Shown: one piece after another, positions 34,097 to 43,707 of the stretch
How the letters are laid out: each line of letters begins with the position of its first letter
How positions within the stretch are numbered: the stretch's first letter is position 1
Assembly (NCBI GenBank): GCA_002428385.1
Contig: DIWB01000066.1
Coordinates: forward strand, 1 to 64,000
DNA from: Bacteroidales bacterium UBA6117
Lineage (GTDB): Bacteria > Bacteroidota > Bacteroidia > Bacteroidales > VadinHA17
Direction of reading: 5' to 3'
Length of the DNA stretch: 64,000 bases
The notes under the pieces: generated by a model
What the model was told of the DNA's origin: nothing
Databases searched by the model: none
Seen by the model: only the letters and a program-made list of their open reading frames with translations
Made by a program: the position numbers and the translations under genes

Positions 34097-37052
34097 TCAC
34101 TCCCCTGTGAGTTTTGCCGTCGACCATTATCTCAAGTGGTTTTTCAAATTTAATATGCCGGAGGTGTTCATCCTCGTATTTGCTTTTTATCCCGTTAAGA
34201 AATTCAACATCATACGATCCCTCGTTAATGTAGGGGTTGATTGTAAAATATCCTACCCTGAACGATGTCAGGTTCTGGAAGAAATGGGTTCCCTGACTCG
34301 GATCGATGCGGTATGTTTTAAGGCCTGATTCCACAATGATCCTTGCCGCCGATATCTGAGGCCATCTTACAGGTATGCCGAGCCATGGGTCAGTCGAACC
34401 CCACCTGCCTGGTCCGATAAGCACATATCCTGTACCCTGCTTAACAAACTCATTGTTTATTTTTTCGATGTCCGAAGCAATCTCCTTGTTTCTGGCCGGA
34501 TTAAACGACTCCGGCTTTACATAGACAACATCTGTTATTCCTTTAAAAAATCCGTTTCCCAGGGCCGATTCCGACCAGATGATTGAATCTCCCTGGTTAA
34601 TGTCTGCCAGATTGACTACCGAAGTTTCGTCAGTGTGAACTATGGGACGTATCTGAAGAAAATTGAAAACTTTCGGGGTTCCCGGCGGGGTTTCAAGGTT
34701 GGCAGCAAATTCAATTTCTATTGGATTATTCATTTCATACTCCCCAAGGTCGAGAAGGGTATTGAGTATCTCGGCCAGGGGGAAGAGCTTGTGCTGCAGA
34801 ATATTTGAGAAGGTGATAATCCTCTTTCCCGCGAAACTGATTCCGTCGCGAAGTATATTGTTATTGTAATCGTAGGCAGATGCCACATACTTCATTGCAA
34901 CATCGTTGGTCACATCATTCACCCCGAGCTTGAGAATGTTGACGCCATCGTCGGTCGAAGGGACAAATTTGTCTGTCCTCAGGTCCAGGGCGCGGAAATC
35001 CTTCTGTGTATCCCTGAGCGCAGTTTCTATGGAGGAAAGCTGAAGTATCTTCTTTGAATGCCTGGGTGAAAACCTCAGAGACTGGCCGCCCTCAACAATG
35101 TGTTTCCCAAGTCCGAAGGCAATGTTTGCGATACCATCGCCTGCCTTTTCCGATCCGATCGGATAATAATTTATTGAACGGGCCACCCCTGAAAGCGTCG
35201 GATAGAAGACATCGCCATGACGGTTACCGCAGACCTCCTGAAGAATAATCCCCATTTTTTCCTCATCGATCACATTGGCCGTCGCGGTCATGTATGCCTT
35301 GCTCGCCTTGTAGAATACCGAAGCATAAACCTCCCTTATGGCATCAGAAATCATTTTAACCATCATCTTGTTATCGGGATGCCTGGGAATCATGTACGTG
35401 GAGTAAATACCCGCAAAAGGCTGATAGTGTGAATCTTCGAGCTTACTAGAAGATCTGACTGCAATTGGATGGTTCCTTGATACTGCCAGGAAGGCGTAAA
35501 AGTCCTGATAAATCCTGGCCGGAAGCTCAGCCTTTAGAAAACTTTCAAGAATCATCTCATCAGGAATGTCTGACAGAGCCAGCGAATACAGGTTATTATG
35601 ATCCATGAACTCATCGAAGATATCAGTGCTCAGGACCACGGTCCGGGGTATTGTGATAAGCACCCCCGGCAGCTTACTGTATAGCTTATGTTCCTTTATC
35701 AGCCTGTTTATAAACGCCAGACCTCTTGCCTTACCGCCAATCGAGGCATCGCCGATCCTCGAAAACAACTGGTACTCATCATAGCTGCTCTTGTCGAATT
35801 TGGCTATTACTCCCCTCCCCTTCCCAAGCCGGAAACTGGAAATGGCCACGTACAGGAAGCGCCGCATTTCATCCATGGTGTCAAAATCTTCCTTCCTGAT
35901 GTACTTGAACAACTGGGCAACCGGAAACAGAGCCCTTGCATTGAGCCATTTGGAGAAATGGTTCCTGGTTGCATGATATTCGAGCGTCTGATCAGGAATG
36001 GTAAGCAGCTTTTGCTGAAGGCTTTGCAGGTCAGTGGCAATTGCTATCGGCTCCATTGTTTCGGGATTCTTGAATACAAACGGGCCGAATGCAAGGTTCT
36101 GGATAATAAAATTTCTAAGCTCGAGGGACAGCGATTTTGAATACTTGTAGATAAAGCCGGCACCGAGTTCTTCAGCAATTTTCTTGTGCACCTGACTTGA
36201 CGACTGAATCAGGAACGGGACCTTATCATCATCGGCCATTACTACCTTGCACAGCTCTATTCCGGCATTTTCATCAACAACATTATCTTTCTTGTAACTG
36301 ATATCGGAGATCAAACCCAGCACATTGTATTTGTATCTCTTGTAAAGCGCCAGGGCATCATTGTAATTATTGGCAAGCAGTATCTTCGGACGGCCTCTCA
36401 TTTTGAGCATCCGTTGATGCTCATTCAATGCCTCTCTCTGAAAATCAATCGATTGCTGAAGAACAATCCTGTAAAGACTGGGAAGGTACGACGAAATATA
36501 TCTTATTGAGTTCTCAACCAGTATGATTGCCTGAACTCCAATATTCTCTATATCGAAGTCGGCGTTCATCTTGTCCTCGATCAGCTTGATTATAGCCAGG
36601 ATCAGCGAGGCATCGCCCAGCCAGCAGAAAACATAATCGATTGCACTCAGATCTTCGCCCTCAAGTCGGAGCGAAACTTCCCTGGAGAAATAGGTAAGCA
36701 CCACTACAGGGATGCTTTCAAACCTGGCCTTTATCATTTTTGCCATTGCGAACACATCAGTTCCCCTCAGGCTGAGCATTGATATGACCAGGTCGATTTT
36801 GTCATTCTCAAGTATCTTCAGTGCATCTTCAGCGTTATCGGTCTGGACGAATGTCGGAGGGTATTTGAGGTTCAGGGAGACATACTCATTGAAAATCTGT
36901 TCATCGATTCTCCCGTCTTCCTCCAGCATATAATTATCGTAGTTACTGCATATAATAAGTACCCGGCGAATCCTCTTCTGCATCAGAAGGTCGAACGAGG
37001 TGTCGGTGAAATCGTATTTCTGCAGATCAAGTATGCCTTCAATAATCGTCAT
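34074..37052 (-). CDS. Receiver-like/PEP-synthase ATP-domain fusion protein, copy B
   Basis: The roughly 992-aa cytoplasmic protein contains, in order, a degenerate receiver-like domain (about 30-160) with Met in place of the phospho-acceptor Asp, and a second receiver-like region (about 175-320). The second region has an ILVENSIRYISSYLP strand and a retained candidate Asp near 250 (LGLISDIS). A linker with YHATRNHFSKWLNAR follows, then a PPDK/PEP-synthase N-terminal ATP-binding domain (about 434-810; IGGKARGLAF, AVRSSSKLEDS, LQIRPIVH). The classical swivel histidine motif and the PEP-binding barrel are absent. A shared C-terminal domain holds IGPGRWGSTD and GTHFF. I take the ATG at 37052; the frame opens at a TTG at 37070. 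It lies 14 bp after its longer paralogue. Function unknown. Confidence 0.8.
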   Translation of the reverse strand: MTIIEGILDLQKYDFTDTSFDLLMQKRIRRVLIICSNYDNYMLEEDGRIDEQIFNEYVSLNLKYPPTFVQTDNAEDALKILENDKIDLVISMLSLRGTDVFAMAKMIKARFESIPVVVLTYFSREVSLRLEGEDLSAIDYVFCWLGDASLILAIIKLIEDKMNADFDIENIGVQAIILVENSIRYISSYLPSLYRIVLQQSIDFQREALNEHQRMLKMRGRPKILLANNYNDALALYKRYKYNVLGLISDISYKKDNVVDENAGIELCKVVMADDDKVPFLIQSSSQVHKKIAEELGAGFIYKYSKSLSLELRNFIIQNLAFGPFVFKNPETMEPIAIATDLQSLQQKLLTIPDQTLEYHATRNHFSKWLNARALFPVAQLFKYIRKEDFDTMDEMRRFLYVAISSFRLGKGRGVIAKFDKSSYDEYQLFSRIGDASIGGKARGLAFINRLIKEHKLYSKLPGVLITIPRTVVLSTDIFDEFMDHNNLYSLALSDIPDEMILESFLKAELPARIYQDFYAFLAVSRNHPIAVRSSSKLEDSHYQPFAGIYSTYMIPRHPDNKMMVKMISDAIREVYASVFYKASKAYMTATANVIDEEKMGIILQEVCGNRHGDVFYPTLSGVARSINYYPIGSEKAGDGIANIAFGLGKHIVEGGQSLRFSPRHSKKILQLSSIETALRDTQKDFRALDLRTDKFVPSTDDGVNILKLGVNDVTNDVAMKYVASAYDYNNNILRDGISFAGKRIITFSNILQHKLFPLAEILNTLLDLGEYEMNNPIEIEFAANLETPPGTPKVFNFLQIRPIVHTDETSVVNLADINQGDSIIWSESALGNGFFKGITDVVYVKPESFNPARNKEIASDIEKINNEFVKQGTGYVLIGPGRWGSTDPWLGIPVRWPQISAARIIVESGLKTYRIDPSQGTHFFQNLTSFRVGYFTINPYINEGSYDVEFLNGIKSKYEDEHLRHIKFEKPLEIMVDGKTHRGVIMKPSLQ

Positions 37053-37066
37053 GGATAGAGATTTTA

Positions 37067-40000
37067 TCAATTCGTAGAGATCACTGCCATTCCCTTTTTC
37101 CCGTCCATACTGACAGTCAGCGGTTTGTCAAACCTTACATGCCGGTAAAAATGTCCTGTTCCTATGAGCCGGCCCTCCCTTATTCTGTCCCAGTGAATGA
37201 TATCCCGGCGCGAGTCATGGTCAACTGAAAAATATCCTACATTCATCGATGTAACGTTATGGAAGAAGTGAGAACCCAGCGAGGCGTCAGGGTGGAAATC
37301 AGTAAGAGCCACTTCCACAATAACCCTTGCGCCCGATATCTGCGGCCAGACAACGGGGATCCCGAGAAATTTGTCGCGGCTTCCCCACCGGCCGGGTCCA
37401 ATCAGGATATATTTCCTGTTCTCCCTTACCATCTGTTCGTTTACAGCGGCTATTTCATCCGCCATGCTTACAGTCAGCTTATTGTCAAATAATTCGGGTT
37501 CAATGAAGACTATGTCGGCAATATCATTTACCAGCCCGTTTCCCATACTCTTACGGGTAAGAAGCAGCAGTTTACCCTCATCTATCGAGTCGGGATCGAT
37601 CCTGTAGCCTGCTCCCATTCCCAGCATCGGTTTAATTTGGAGAAGATAAAATGATGCATTCCCTGATTCATCCTTGTTAAGATCGACGGCATATTCTATT
37701 TCGACAGGTGTCCCGCAGGCTTCTGAAACAACTTCGAGTACTGTCTTCAGAGCCTGGGCAAGAGGCACATAATTATATTTCAGTACGTCGGCAAAGTTAA
37801 CTACCCTGGGGCCCGGGGAATCCAGTCCCGGCGTAATAGTATCATTGTCAGGGTTCATAACCGAAGCCATGTGCTGCAAAGTCCCATGGCGTTCAGAATC
37901 GCTGACTTCGAGCATTCGCAGCCCTGCGTTTTCTCCTTCCAGAAGGTTCAGTTCCCTGAGCGACATATCGACTGCATAGAACCAAAGCTGGGAATTCCTG
38001 TAAAGATCTTTCTGCGATATTATTTCGAGTGTCGGATATGCAGGAGAGAACCTGTAGGCCAGATTCCCCTCCATCACATACTGGCCAAGTCCAAGCGCTG
38101 CAACCGCAAATCCGTCACCCGGAGTCATGTGGGCTACAGGATAGAAATTGAACGACTGAGCCGATCCGCTGATATGCGGATAAAAGGCATCCTCATACCT
38201 GTTCCCTACAACCTCCTGAATCACCACAGCCATTTTTTCAAGCTCTATTTTATAATTAATAGCTTCAAAATAGCCTCTTGCATCCCTGGAATATACAGAA
38301 GCAAACACCAGTTTAATTGCATCCGCGAGTTGCTTAAGCCTTACATCCGGCTCGGGATTGTTGTTTGGCAGCAGATATGTCCCGAATATCCCCGAAAAAG
38401 GCTGATTCTGTGAATCTTCAAAAAGGCTTGATGACCGTACGGCAAGAGGCCTGGTCATCTTTCTTACGAATACTCTCAGCTTTTTTTCGAGGGTATAGGT
38501 CAGGCTGCCTCCGACAAAAGCCTTCTGTATAACATCAAAGTCCTTCTCCTCCTTTACCAGCTGCCACAGATGGTTCCTCTCCATAAACATGTCAAACTCA
38601 TCCGTCCCGATAATCGCCGTTATGGGGGTCTTGACATTTATGCCCTGAATCAGTCTTCCAAGCTCAAAGCTGTAGATCAGGGTATTTATGAAAGCCAGTC
38701 CCCTCCCTTTTCCACCAAGTGAACCCGGTGACAGAGATACTACGTTCGTCTCATCAATGATAGCGGATTCCTCGAAAACAATTACTCTTCCCTTATTCAG
38801 CTCCTTCCTCCGCTTACGGATTATGTTGAGAAGAAATTCCCTGAGCTGGTTAAGGTTCTCAAAATCGGTAATCTTTACCGGATTGATGTATTTTGCAATC
38901 TTGACTTCTCCCCTGGCCATAAGCCAGAGGGAGAAATGATTTTTCATGGCATGATATGCAAGGGAATCTTCAGGGATTGTCTCAAGATAGGCCTCGAACT
39001 CCTTCATCGATTTTGCAATGGCAATCTGCCTTCCGCTGTTATCGCGGTAAACAAAATGACCGAACCCCAGATAATAATTTATGAACGACTTGAGGTCCTG
39101 AAGCAGGCTTTCGGAATTCTTGTTTATGAAATTGGATTTCAGGGTAAAGGCATACCTGGCATTTTCCGGATCTGCTGACTGAAGGACAGTGGGCAGATTT
39201 GGAAGATATGACTTGATAAGTTTTATGAGCTCATATCCGGCCTTATCGTTCATTTCCCCGTCTTTAGGGAAAGCCATGTCCGAAATAACGCAGAGCAGGT
39301 TATTGCGGTAATTATTGAAAACAACTATTGCCGCTTCCCATGATGAAACCAGCAGTATTTTTGGCCGGGCTCTGAGTTTAAGTACCTTGTAAAGCTCATC
39401 GGTGGAAACATCCTGGATGAGCTTTTTTGTCTGGTCCATCACCAGGCTGTAAAGCATGGGGAGGTAGCTTGAATAGTAGTCGGCCGAATCCTCAACAAGA
39501 AGAATAACCCCCGTAAGTCCTTTTTGTGTATCGTTTTCGACATTCACCTTGTCCTCGAGCTGCGATACCATGGCAAAGAACACCTTTGATTCGCCGGTCC
39601 ACACAAAATAATTGTCAAAAGGCACACCCTTTTCCTTCTGCCTCTTTGCGAATTCCATGTCGGAGGAATTGTTGAGCAGCAAATAAGTCGGCAGGTAAGG
39701 ATACTTGTTCTTTATCTTCCTGCACATCTCCATTGGACCCTCCTTGTCGACACCGATCATGATTATGACAAGATCGTAATGGCGGGCCCTGAGCCTGTTG
39801 AATGCCTCCTCCTCGCTCGATACCCCCGTTACTCTCGGAATGGAAGTAATACTCATCTGAAAGTATTCCCCCAGGATGTGGTCGGCAAACCTTCCTTCTC
39901 CTTCGATTGAATAAGCATCGTACAGGTTTGCCACGAGCAGTATCTCCTTTACCTTGAAGGGCTGAAGATCGTGAAACACGTCCCTCTCGGCATTATGCCT

Positions 40001-40510
40001 GTCAAGGAATCTCTGAAGGAGCTTCTTGCTCGACACTGTCTGGTAATCATCTTCCTCCATCTGGACCGACCCGGTGGTCCGGATTATGTCCCTGGCCCTG
40101 TAACTGTTTATATAACCATTGATAAGGCTGGCAATGTTTATAACAAGATCTCTCTCCTCCTTGAGAAAGGGTCCTTCATATTCTTCCCTGAATTCCTTTG
40201 TATAGAAGATCTCAATTATTCCGGTCTCCTCATCAATTGTGCTGAATTCCTGAGTCATTCTCCATTCCGTTTCCCTGAAATCAGGCGACTCGAACCGCTT
40301 GTTCATAAAGGATATCCTGGCAACAGTATATTCGGGATACTGCCATGCTGCGGGAAGAAGGAGAACAATGTGCTGAAGGGTTTCCTCCACCGGTTTATTT
40401 TCCTTAAGGATATAGGTTGTCTGATTGATGCATCCGAGTTCCTTAAGTCGCTCCCTCTGTTCATGCACCAGCCGGTTGAATTCGGGTGTTAATTGAGTAT
40501 TGGCATCCAT
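37067..40510 (-). CDS. GAF-receiver-PEP-synthase ATP-domain fusion protein, copy A
   Basis: At 1147 aa this is a paralogue of the next gene with an extra N-terminal GAF-like sensor domain (about 35-140). After it come a receiver-like domain without its Asp (about 187-320; VIIMIGVD), a second receiver-like region (about 333-480) with ILLVEDSADYYSSYLP and candidate Asp411, a linker with YHAMKNHFSLWLMAR, the PPDK-type ATP-binding domain (about 595-930; LGGKGRGLAF, AVRSSSLFEDS, LQIKPMLG), and the same C-terminal domain (IGPGRWGSRD, GSHFF). It may sense a small ligand and move phosphate from ATP, but neither partner nor product is evident. It lies 120 bp downstream of korB, after a small hairpin at 40604-40620. 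Confidence 0.8.
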   Translation of the reverse strand: MDANTQLTPEFNRLVHEQRERLKELGCINQTTYILKENKPVEETLQHIVLLLPAAWQYPEYTVARISFMNKRFESPDFRETEWRMTQEFSTIDEETGIIEIFYTKEFREEYEGPFLKEERDLVINIASLINGYINSYRARDIIRTTGSVQMEEDDYQTVSSKKLLQRFLDRHNAERDVFHDLQPFKVKEILLVANLYDAYSIEGEGRFADHILGEYFQMSITSIPRVTGVSSEEEAFNRLRARHYDLVIIMIGVDKEGPMEMCRKIKNKYPYLPTYLLLNNSSDMEFAKRQKEKGVPFDNYFVWTGESKVFFAMVSQLEDKVNVENDTQKGLTGVILLVEDSADYYSSYLPMLYSLVMDQTKKLIQDVSTDELYKVLKLRARPKILLVSSWEAAIVVFNNYRNNLLCVISDMAFPKDGEMNDKAGYELIKLIKSYLPNLPTVLQSADPENARYAFTLKSNFINKNSESLLQDLKSFINYYLGFGHFVYRDNSGRQIAIAKSMKEFEAYLETIPEDSLAYHAMKNHFSLWLMARGEVKIAKYINPVKITDFENLNQLREFLLNIIRKRRKELNKGRVIVFEESAIIDETNVVSLSPGSLGGKGRGLAFINTLIYSFELGRLIQGINVKTPITAIIGTDEFDMFMERNHLWQLVKEEKDFDVIQKAFVGGSLTYTLEKKLRVFVRKMTRPLAVRSSSLFEDSQNQPFSGIFGTYLLPNNNPEPDVRLKQLADAIKLVFASVYSRDARGYFEAINYKIELEKMAVVIQEVVGNRYEDAFYPHISGSAQSFNFYPVAHMTPGDGFAVAALGLGQYVMEGNLAYRFSPAYPTLEIISQKDLYRNSQLWFYAVDMSLRELNLLEGENAGLRMLEVSDSERHGTLQHMASVMNPDNDTITPGLDSPGPRVVNFADVLKYNYVPLAQALKTVLEVVSEACGTPVEIEYAVDLNKDESGNASFYLLQIKPMLGMGAGYRIDPDSIDEGKLLLLTRKSMGNGLVNDIADIVFIEPELFDNKLTVSMADEIAAVNEQMVRENRKYILIGPGRWGSRDKFLGIPVVWPQISGARVIVEVALTDFHPDASLGSHFFHNVTSMNVGYFSVDHDSRRDIIHWDRIREGRLIGTGHFYRHVRFDKPLTVSMDGKKGMAVISTN

Positions 40511-40603
40511 CAGACAAAAATTAATAGGATCAGAATTTAAAATTACTAAAATTCTGCCATCCCTGTCAAGAAATGCAGGATGCTGCGTTATTAAATGAGA
40601 AAT

Positions 40604-40620
40604 CCGGGATGAGGACCCGG
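40604..40620 (-). terminator. Weak hairpin after korB
   Basis: CCGGG and CCCGG arms with a 7-base loop are followed on the minus strand by a T-rich but interrupted stretch. It could attenuate read-through from korAB into the large fusion genes. Confidence 0.3.
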
Positions 40621-40630
40621 TGAAGGTTCA

Positions 40631-41650
40631 TCAGGCATCCCAGACCGATCCGCTGTTGAGCAGGTCGTCCATATTTTTTATTTTGGATTTGCTTTTTACC
40701 TGTTCTATCTGGTTTTCAAGCTCTTTTTCATACGTCGGTCCCGGAACAGCTCTGATAACGCCGAGTGCAACAGGATATTCGGGATATTTCATATTTGCCA
40801 GCATATACTGAATTCCCGGATTTGGTTCGGCGGCATCATGAACCAGAATATCATTTTCCGTTATGCCATTCTCTCCGATTTTGACCACTTTCAGCTTCAA
40901 TCCTTCGAGAATAAGTCCTTTGTCATTGTCCTTTCCAAAGATCACAGGCCTGCCATGCTTCAGTATCAGTGTACGGTCATCTCTGACCTCCTTGCCGGTC
41001 ACCTTTTCATGAATCCCGTCGTTGAAAATCACGCAGTTCTGGAGCACCTCAATAACTGAAGCTCCTTTGTGCCTTGCAGCTTCAATATAAATCTGGGTAG
41101 AAAGGGTAACATTGGCATCGACAGTCCGGGCAAAGAATCTTCCTTTTGCCCCTATTACCAGTTCTCCAACTGAAAACGGCTCTTCGATGGTTCCGAACGG
41201 TGATGTTTTTGTAACAAGTCCCTTGTCGGATGTCGGGGAATACTGGCCTTTGGTCAGCCCGTATATTTCGTTGTTAAACAGAATTATATTGATATCCAGA
41301 TTTCGTCTGACAACATGGATGAAGTGATTCCCTCCGATTGCGAGTGCATCGCCGTCGCCTGTTATCTGCCAGACTGAAAGTTCGGGATTTGCTATCTTGA
41401 CCCCGGTGGCTATTGCAGAAGCGCGTCCATGGATTCCGTGGAAGCCATAGGTATTCATATAATAGGGGAATCGCGATGAGCAGCCTATTCCCGAGATGAA
41501 GGCGAATTTTTCCTTTGGAATTCCCAGTTCTGAGAGCGCTTTCTGCACTGCATTGAGAACTGCATGGTCTCCGCAACCTGGGCACCAGCGTACTTCCTGA
41601 TCGCTCTTGAAATCCTTCGGAGTCAACTTGTTTGTGATTGTTTCGTTCAT
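40631..41650 (-). CDS. korB: 2-oxoacid:ferredoxin oxidoreductase beta subunit
   Basis: This 339-aa ThDP-binding subunit is probably that of 2-oxoglutarate:ferredoxin oxidoreductase. The N-terminal WCPGCGDHAVLNAV, the GIGCSSRFPYY stretch, and the ThDP/Mg motif GDGDALAIGGNHF with the later LFNNEIYGLTKGQ are all present. It lies 9 bp downstream of the gamma-alpha subunit gene. Two-subunit enzymes of this kind usually act on 2-oxoglutarate; a broader substrate range is possible. Confidence 0.93.
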   Translation of the reverse strand: MNETITNKLTPKDFKSDQEVRWCPGCGDHAVLNAVQKALSELGIPKEKFAFISGIGCSSRFPYYMNTYGFHGIHGRASAIATGVKIANPELSVWQITGDGDALAIGGNHFIHVVRRNLDINIILFNNEIYGLTKGQYSPTSDKGLVTKTSPFGTIEEPFSVGELVIGAKGRFFARTVDANVTLSTQIYIEAARHKGASVIEVLQNCVIFNDGIHEKVTGKEVRDDRTLILKHGRPVIFGKDNDKGLILEGLKLKVVKIGENGITENDILVHDAAEPNPGIQYMLANMKYPEYPVALGVIRAVPGPTYEKELENQIEQVKSKSKIKNMDDLLNSGSVWDA

Positions 41651-41659
41651 AGCTCTGCT

Positions 41660-43492
41660 TTACAAAAGTTTTAAGCACTGTTCCTTGATCTCATTGATCG
41701 TAAAAGGATGTCCCTGCACCTTATTTATCTGTTCATAATGGAATTCAGGGTATTTCATCCTGAGATAATTGGCAAACTGGCCAAGGTTAAGCTCGCACAC
41801 TACAATTTTCTTGAATTTGCTGAAAATATCCCTCACATTACCTGGAAGCGGATTGATATAGTTGAAAGTCACGTTGCTGATTTTGTATCCCTCAGCCTGT
41901 AGTTCATTTACTGCCATGACGCGGTAGCCGTACGAACCTCCCCATCCGACAACCAGAAGGTCGCCTGATTCCTCCCCGCTTACTTTCAGATCGGGTATCC
42001 TGGCTGCAACCCGCGCCACCTTCTGATCTCTGAAGCCAACCATGAGTTCATGGTTTTCAGGCACGTAAGAAACCGTACCTTTTACTGTTTTCTCAAGTCC
42101 TCCGATTCTGTGCTCCATATTTGGTGTCCCCGGTACAGCCCAGAATCTTGACAGTTTTTCAGGATCTCTTTTATAAGGGACGTACGGGAGGTCCTGTTCT
42201 GAGGCATAGGGAGGATGGATGTCCGGCAGGTCTTTCATTGAAGGTATTTTCCACGGTTCTGTTCCGTTTGCAAGATATCCGTCAGTAAGCAGGATTACAG
42301 GAGTCATATGCTCCACAGCAATCCGTGCTGCTTGGAAAGCATATGTGAAGCAGTCGGTGGGGGTGCTTGCGGCAAGTACCACAACCGGGCATTCTCCGTT
42401 TCTGCCGAAAAGCGCCTGCAGGAGGTCTGACTGTTCAGTTTTGGTGGGAAGCCCTGTTGATGGTCCTCCGCGCTGTACATCAATGATGACAATGGGAAGC
42501 TCGGTCATCACCGCAAGCCCGATCGCTTCGGACTTAAGAGCAAGTCCGGGGCCTGACGTAGAAGTGACGGCAAGCATACCGGCAAAACTGGAGCCTATTG
42601 AGGCGCAGATTCCGGCTATTTCGTCTTCCGCCTGAAAACTTTTAACTCCCAGGTCTTTCCTGGCAGCAAGCTCTTCAAGTATTCCCGTTGCAGGTGTAAT
42701 CGGATAAGATCCGATAAACAGCTGGAGTCCGGCCTTCTCTGCAGCAGCCAGCAAGCCCCATGCAGTGGCGGTATTTCCTGAAATACTGCGGTACCGTCCT
42801 TTGGCAATAGGTGCGGGATTAATCCTTATCGGGGCCAGGGCTTCTATAGTTTCGGCGTAATAATAGCCGGCACGAAGGGCAATCTTGTTAGCCTCGATTA
42901 GTTCGGGCTTCTTGCTGAACTTCTTCTCAAAAAACTGTTCAGTGTACTTAAGCTTACGGTCAAAAAGCCAGTAGACCATTCCGAGAGCAAACATGTTTTT
43001 GGTCCGGAGAATGGTTTTCGGGTCGAGGTTCAGGTTTTTGAGGGCCTCCCTGACCATCGAGGAAATCGGGGCTGCAATCAGATTATACTGATCAAGGTTA
43101 TCCTCGATAACAGGATCAGTTTTATAACCTGCTTTTTCTATATTCTTTTCTGTGAAATTGTCCTTATCGATTATTATAGTACCTCCGAATTTGGTCCATT
43201 TGATATTGGCCCTTACAGCCGCCGGATTCATTGCCACCAGAACGTCGGCGTAATCGCCCGGGGTATAAATTACAGAATGGCCAAGATGAACCTGATAACC
43301 CGAGACACCTCCCACTGTTCCCTGGGGAGCCCGGATCTCGGCCGGATAATCGGGAAAAGTAGTCAGGTCATTTCCATAGATGGCTGCGGTATCTGAAAAC
43401 AAGGTACCTGTCAGCTGCATCCCATCGCCTGAATCGCCCGAAAACCTGATAACCACATCTTCTTTTTCAATAACTGTGCATTTTTTTGGCAT
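41660..43492 (-). CDS. korA: 2-oxoacid:ferredoxin oxidoreductase gamma-alpha fusion subunit
   Basis: The roughly 610-aa subunit has a gamma domain first (about 1-190; VIRFSGDSGDGMQLTG, DYPAEIRAPQGT) and an alpha domain after it (GSYPITPATGILEELA, TSTSGPGLALKSEAIG, DVQRGGPSTGLPTKTEQSDL). This is the standard Bacteroidetes KorA order. With KorB it makes acyl-CoA and reduced ferredoxin, or runs in reverse to fix CO2. The ATG at 43492 (MPKKCTV) is preferred; the frame opens at a TTG four codons upstream. A -7 box lies 63 bp before it. Confidence 0.93.
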   Translation of the reverse strand: MPKKCTVIEKEDVVIRFSGDSGDGMQLTGTLFSDTAAIYGNDLTTFPDYPAEIRAPQGTVGGVSGYQVHLGHSVIYTPGDYADVLVAMNPAAVRANIKWTKFGGTIIIDKDNFTEKNIEKAGYKTDPVIEDNLDQYNLIAAPISSMVREALKNLNLDPKTILRTKNMFALGMVYWLFDRKLKYTEQFFEKKFSKKPELIEANKIALRAGYYYAETIEALAPIRINPAPIAKGRYRSISGNTATAWGLLAAAEKAGLQLFIGSYPITPATGILEELAARKDLGVKSFQAEDEIAGICASIGSSFAGMLAVTSTSGPGLALKSEAIGLAVMTELPIVIIDVQRGGPSTGLPTKTEQSDLLQALFGRNGECPVVVLAASTPTDCFTYAFQAARIAVEHMTPVILLTDGYLANGTEPWKIPSMKDLPDIHPPYASEQDLPYVPYKRDPEKLSRFWAVPGTPNMEHRIGGLEKTVKGTVSYVPENHELMVGFRDQKVARVAARIPDLKVSGEESGDLLVVGWGGSYGYRVMAVNELQAEGYKISNVTFNYINPLPGNVRDIFSKFKKIVVCELNLGQFANYLRMKYPEFHYEQINKVQGHPFTINEIKEQCLKLL

Positions 43493-43554
43493 GATGTCGT
43501 GCAAATTACTAAAAGTGAGTACTTTCTTATGAATTTTTAACTGTCGGGACCGGA

Positions 43555-43562
43555 CAAATGTA
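43555..43562 (-). promoter_or_regulatory. -7 box of korAB
   Basis: The minus strand reads TACATTTG (perfect TAnnTTTG), about 60 bp upstream of korA, in a 215-bp intergenic stretch that otherwise shows nothing I recognise. Confidence 0.45.
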
Positions 43563-43707
43563 ACTAATTAAAGAACGAAAAATCAGCTAAATATTGCTAT
43601 TATAGTATGATTTTGATCATGTTGGCCCAAGTATCCTATCCATGAAATTCAGGCACCGGAGTTAATACCCATGGCTTATTACAAATACCTGATTTTCATT
43701 TAACAAA

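Noticed and set aside
37871..38413. Plus-strand open frame of 180 codons opposite the GAF-bearing giant
   Set aside because: Antisense to the conserved ATP domain; looks like a complementary frame.
34074..40510. Annotating the two giants as phosphoenolpyruvate synthase or pyruvate phosphate dikinase
   Set aside because: Only the ATP-binding half is shared; the classical His-swivel motif and PEP-binding barrel are not present.
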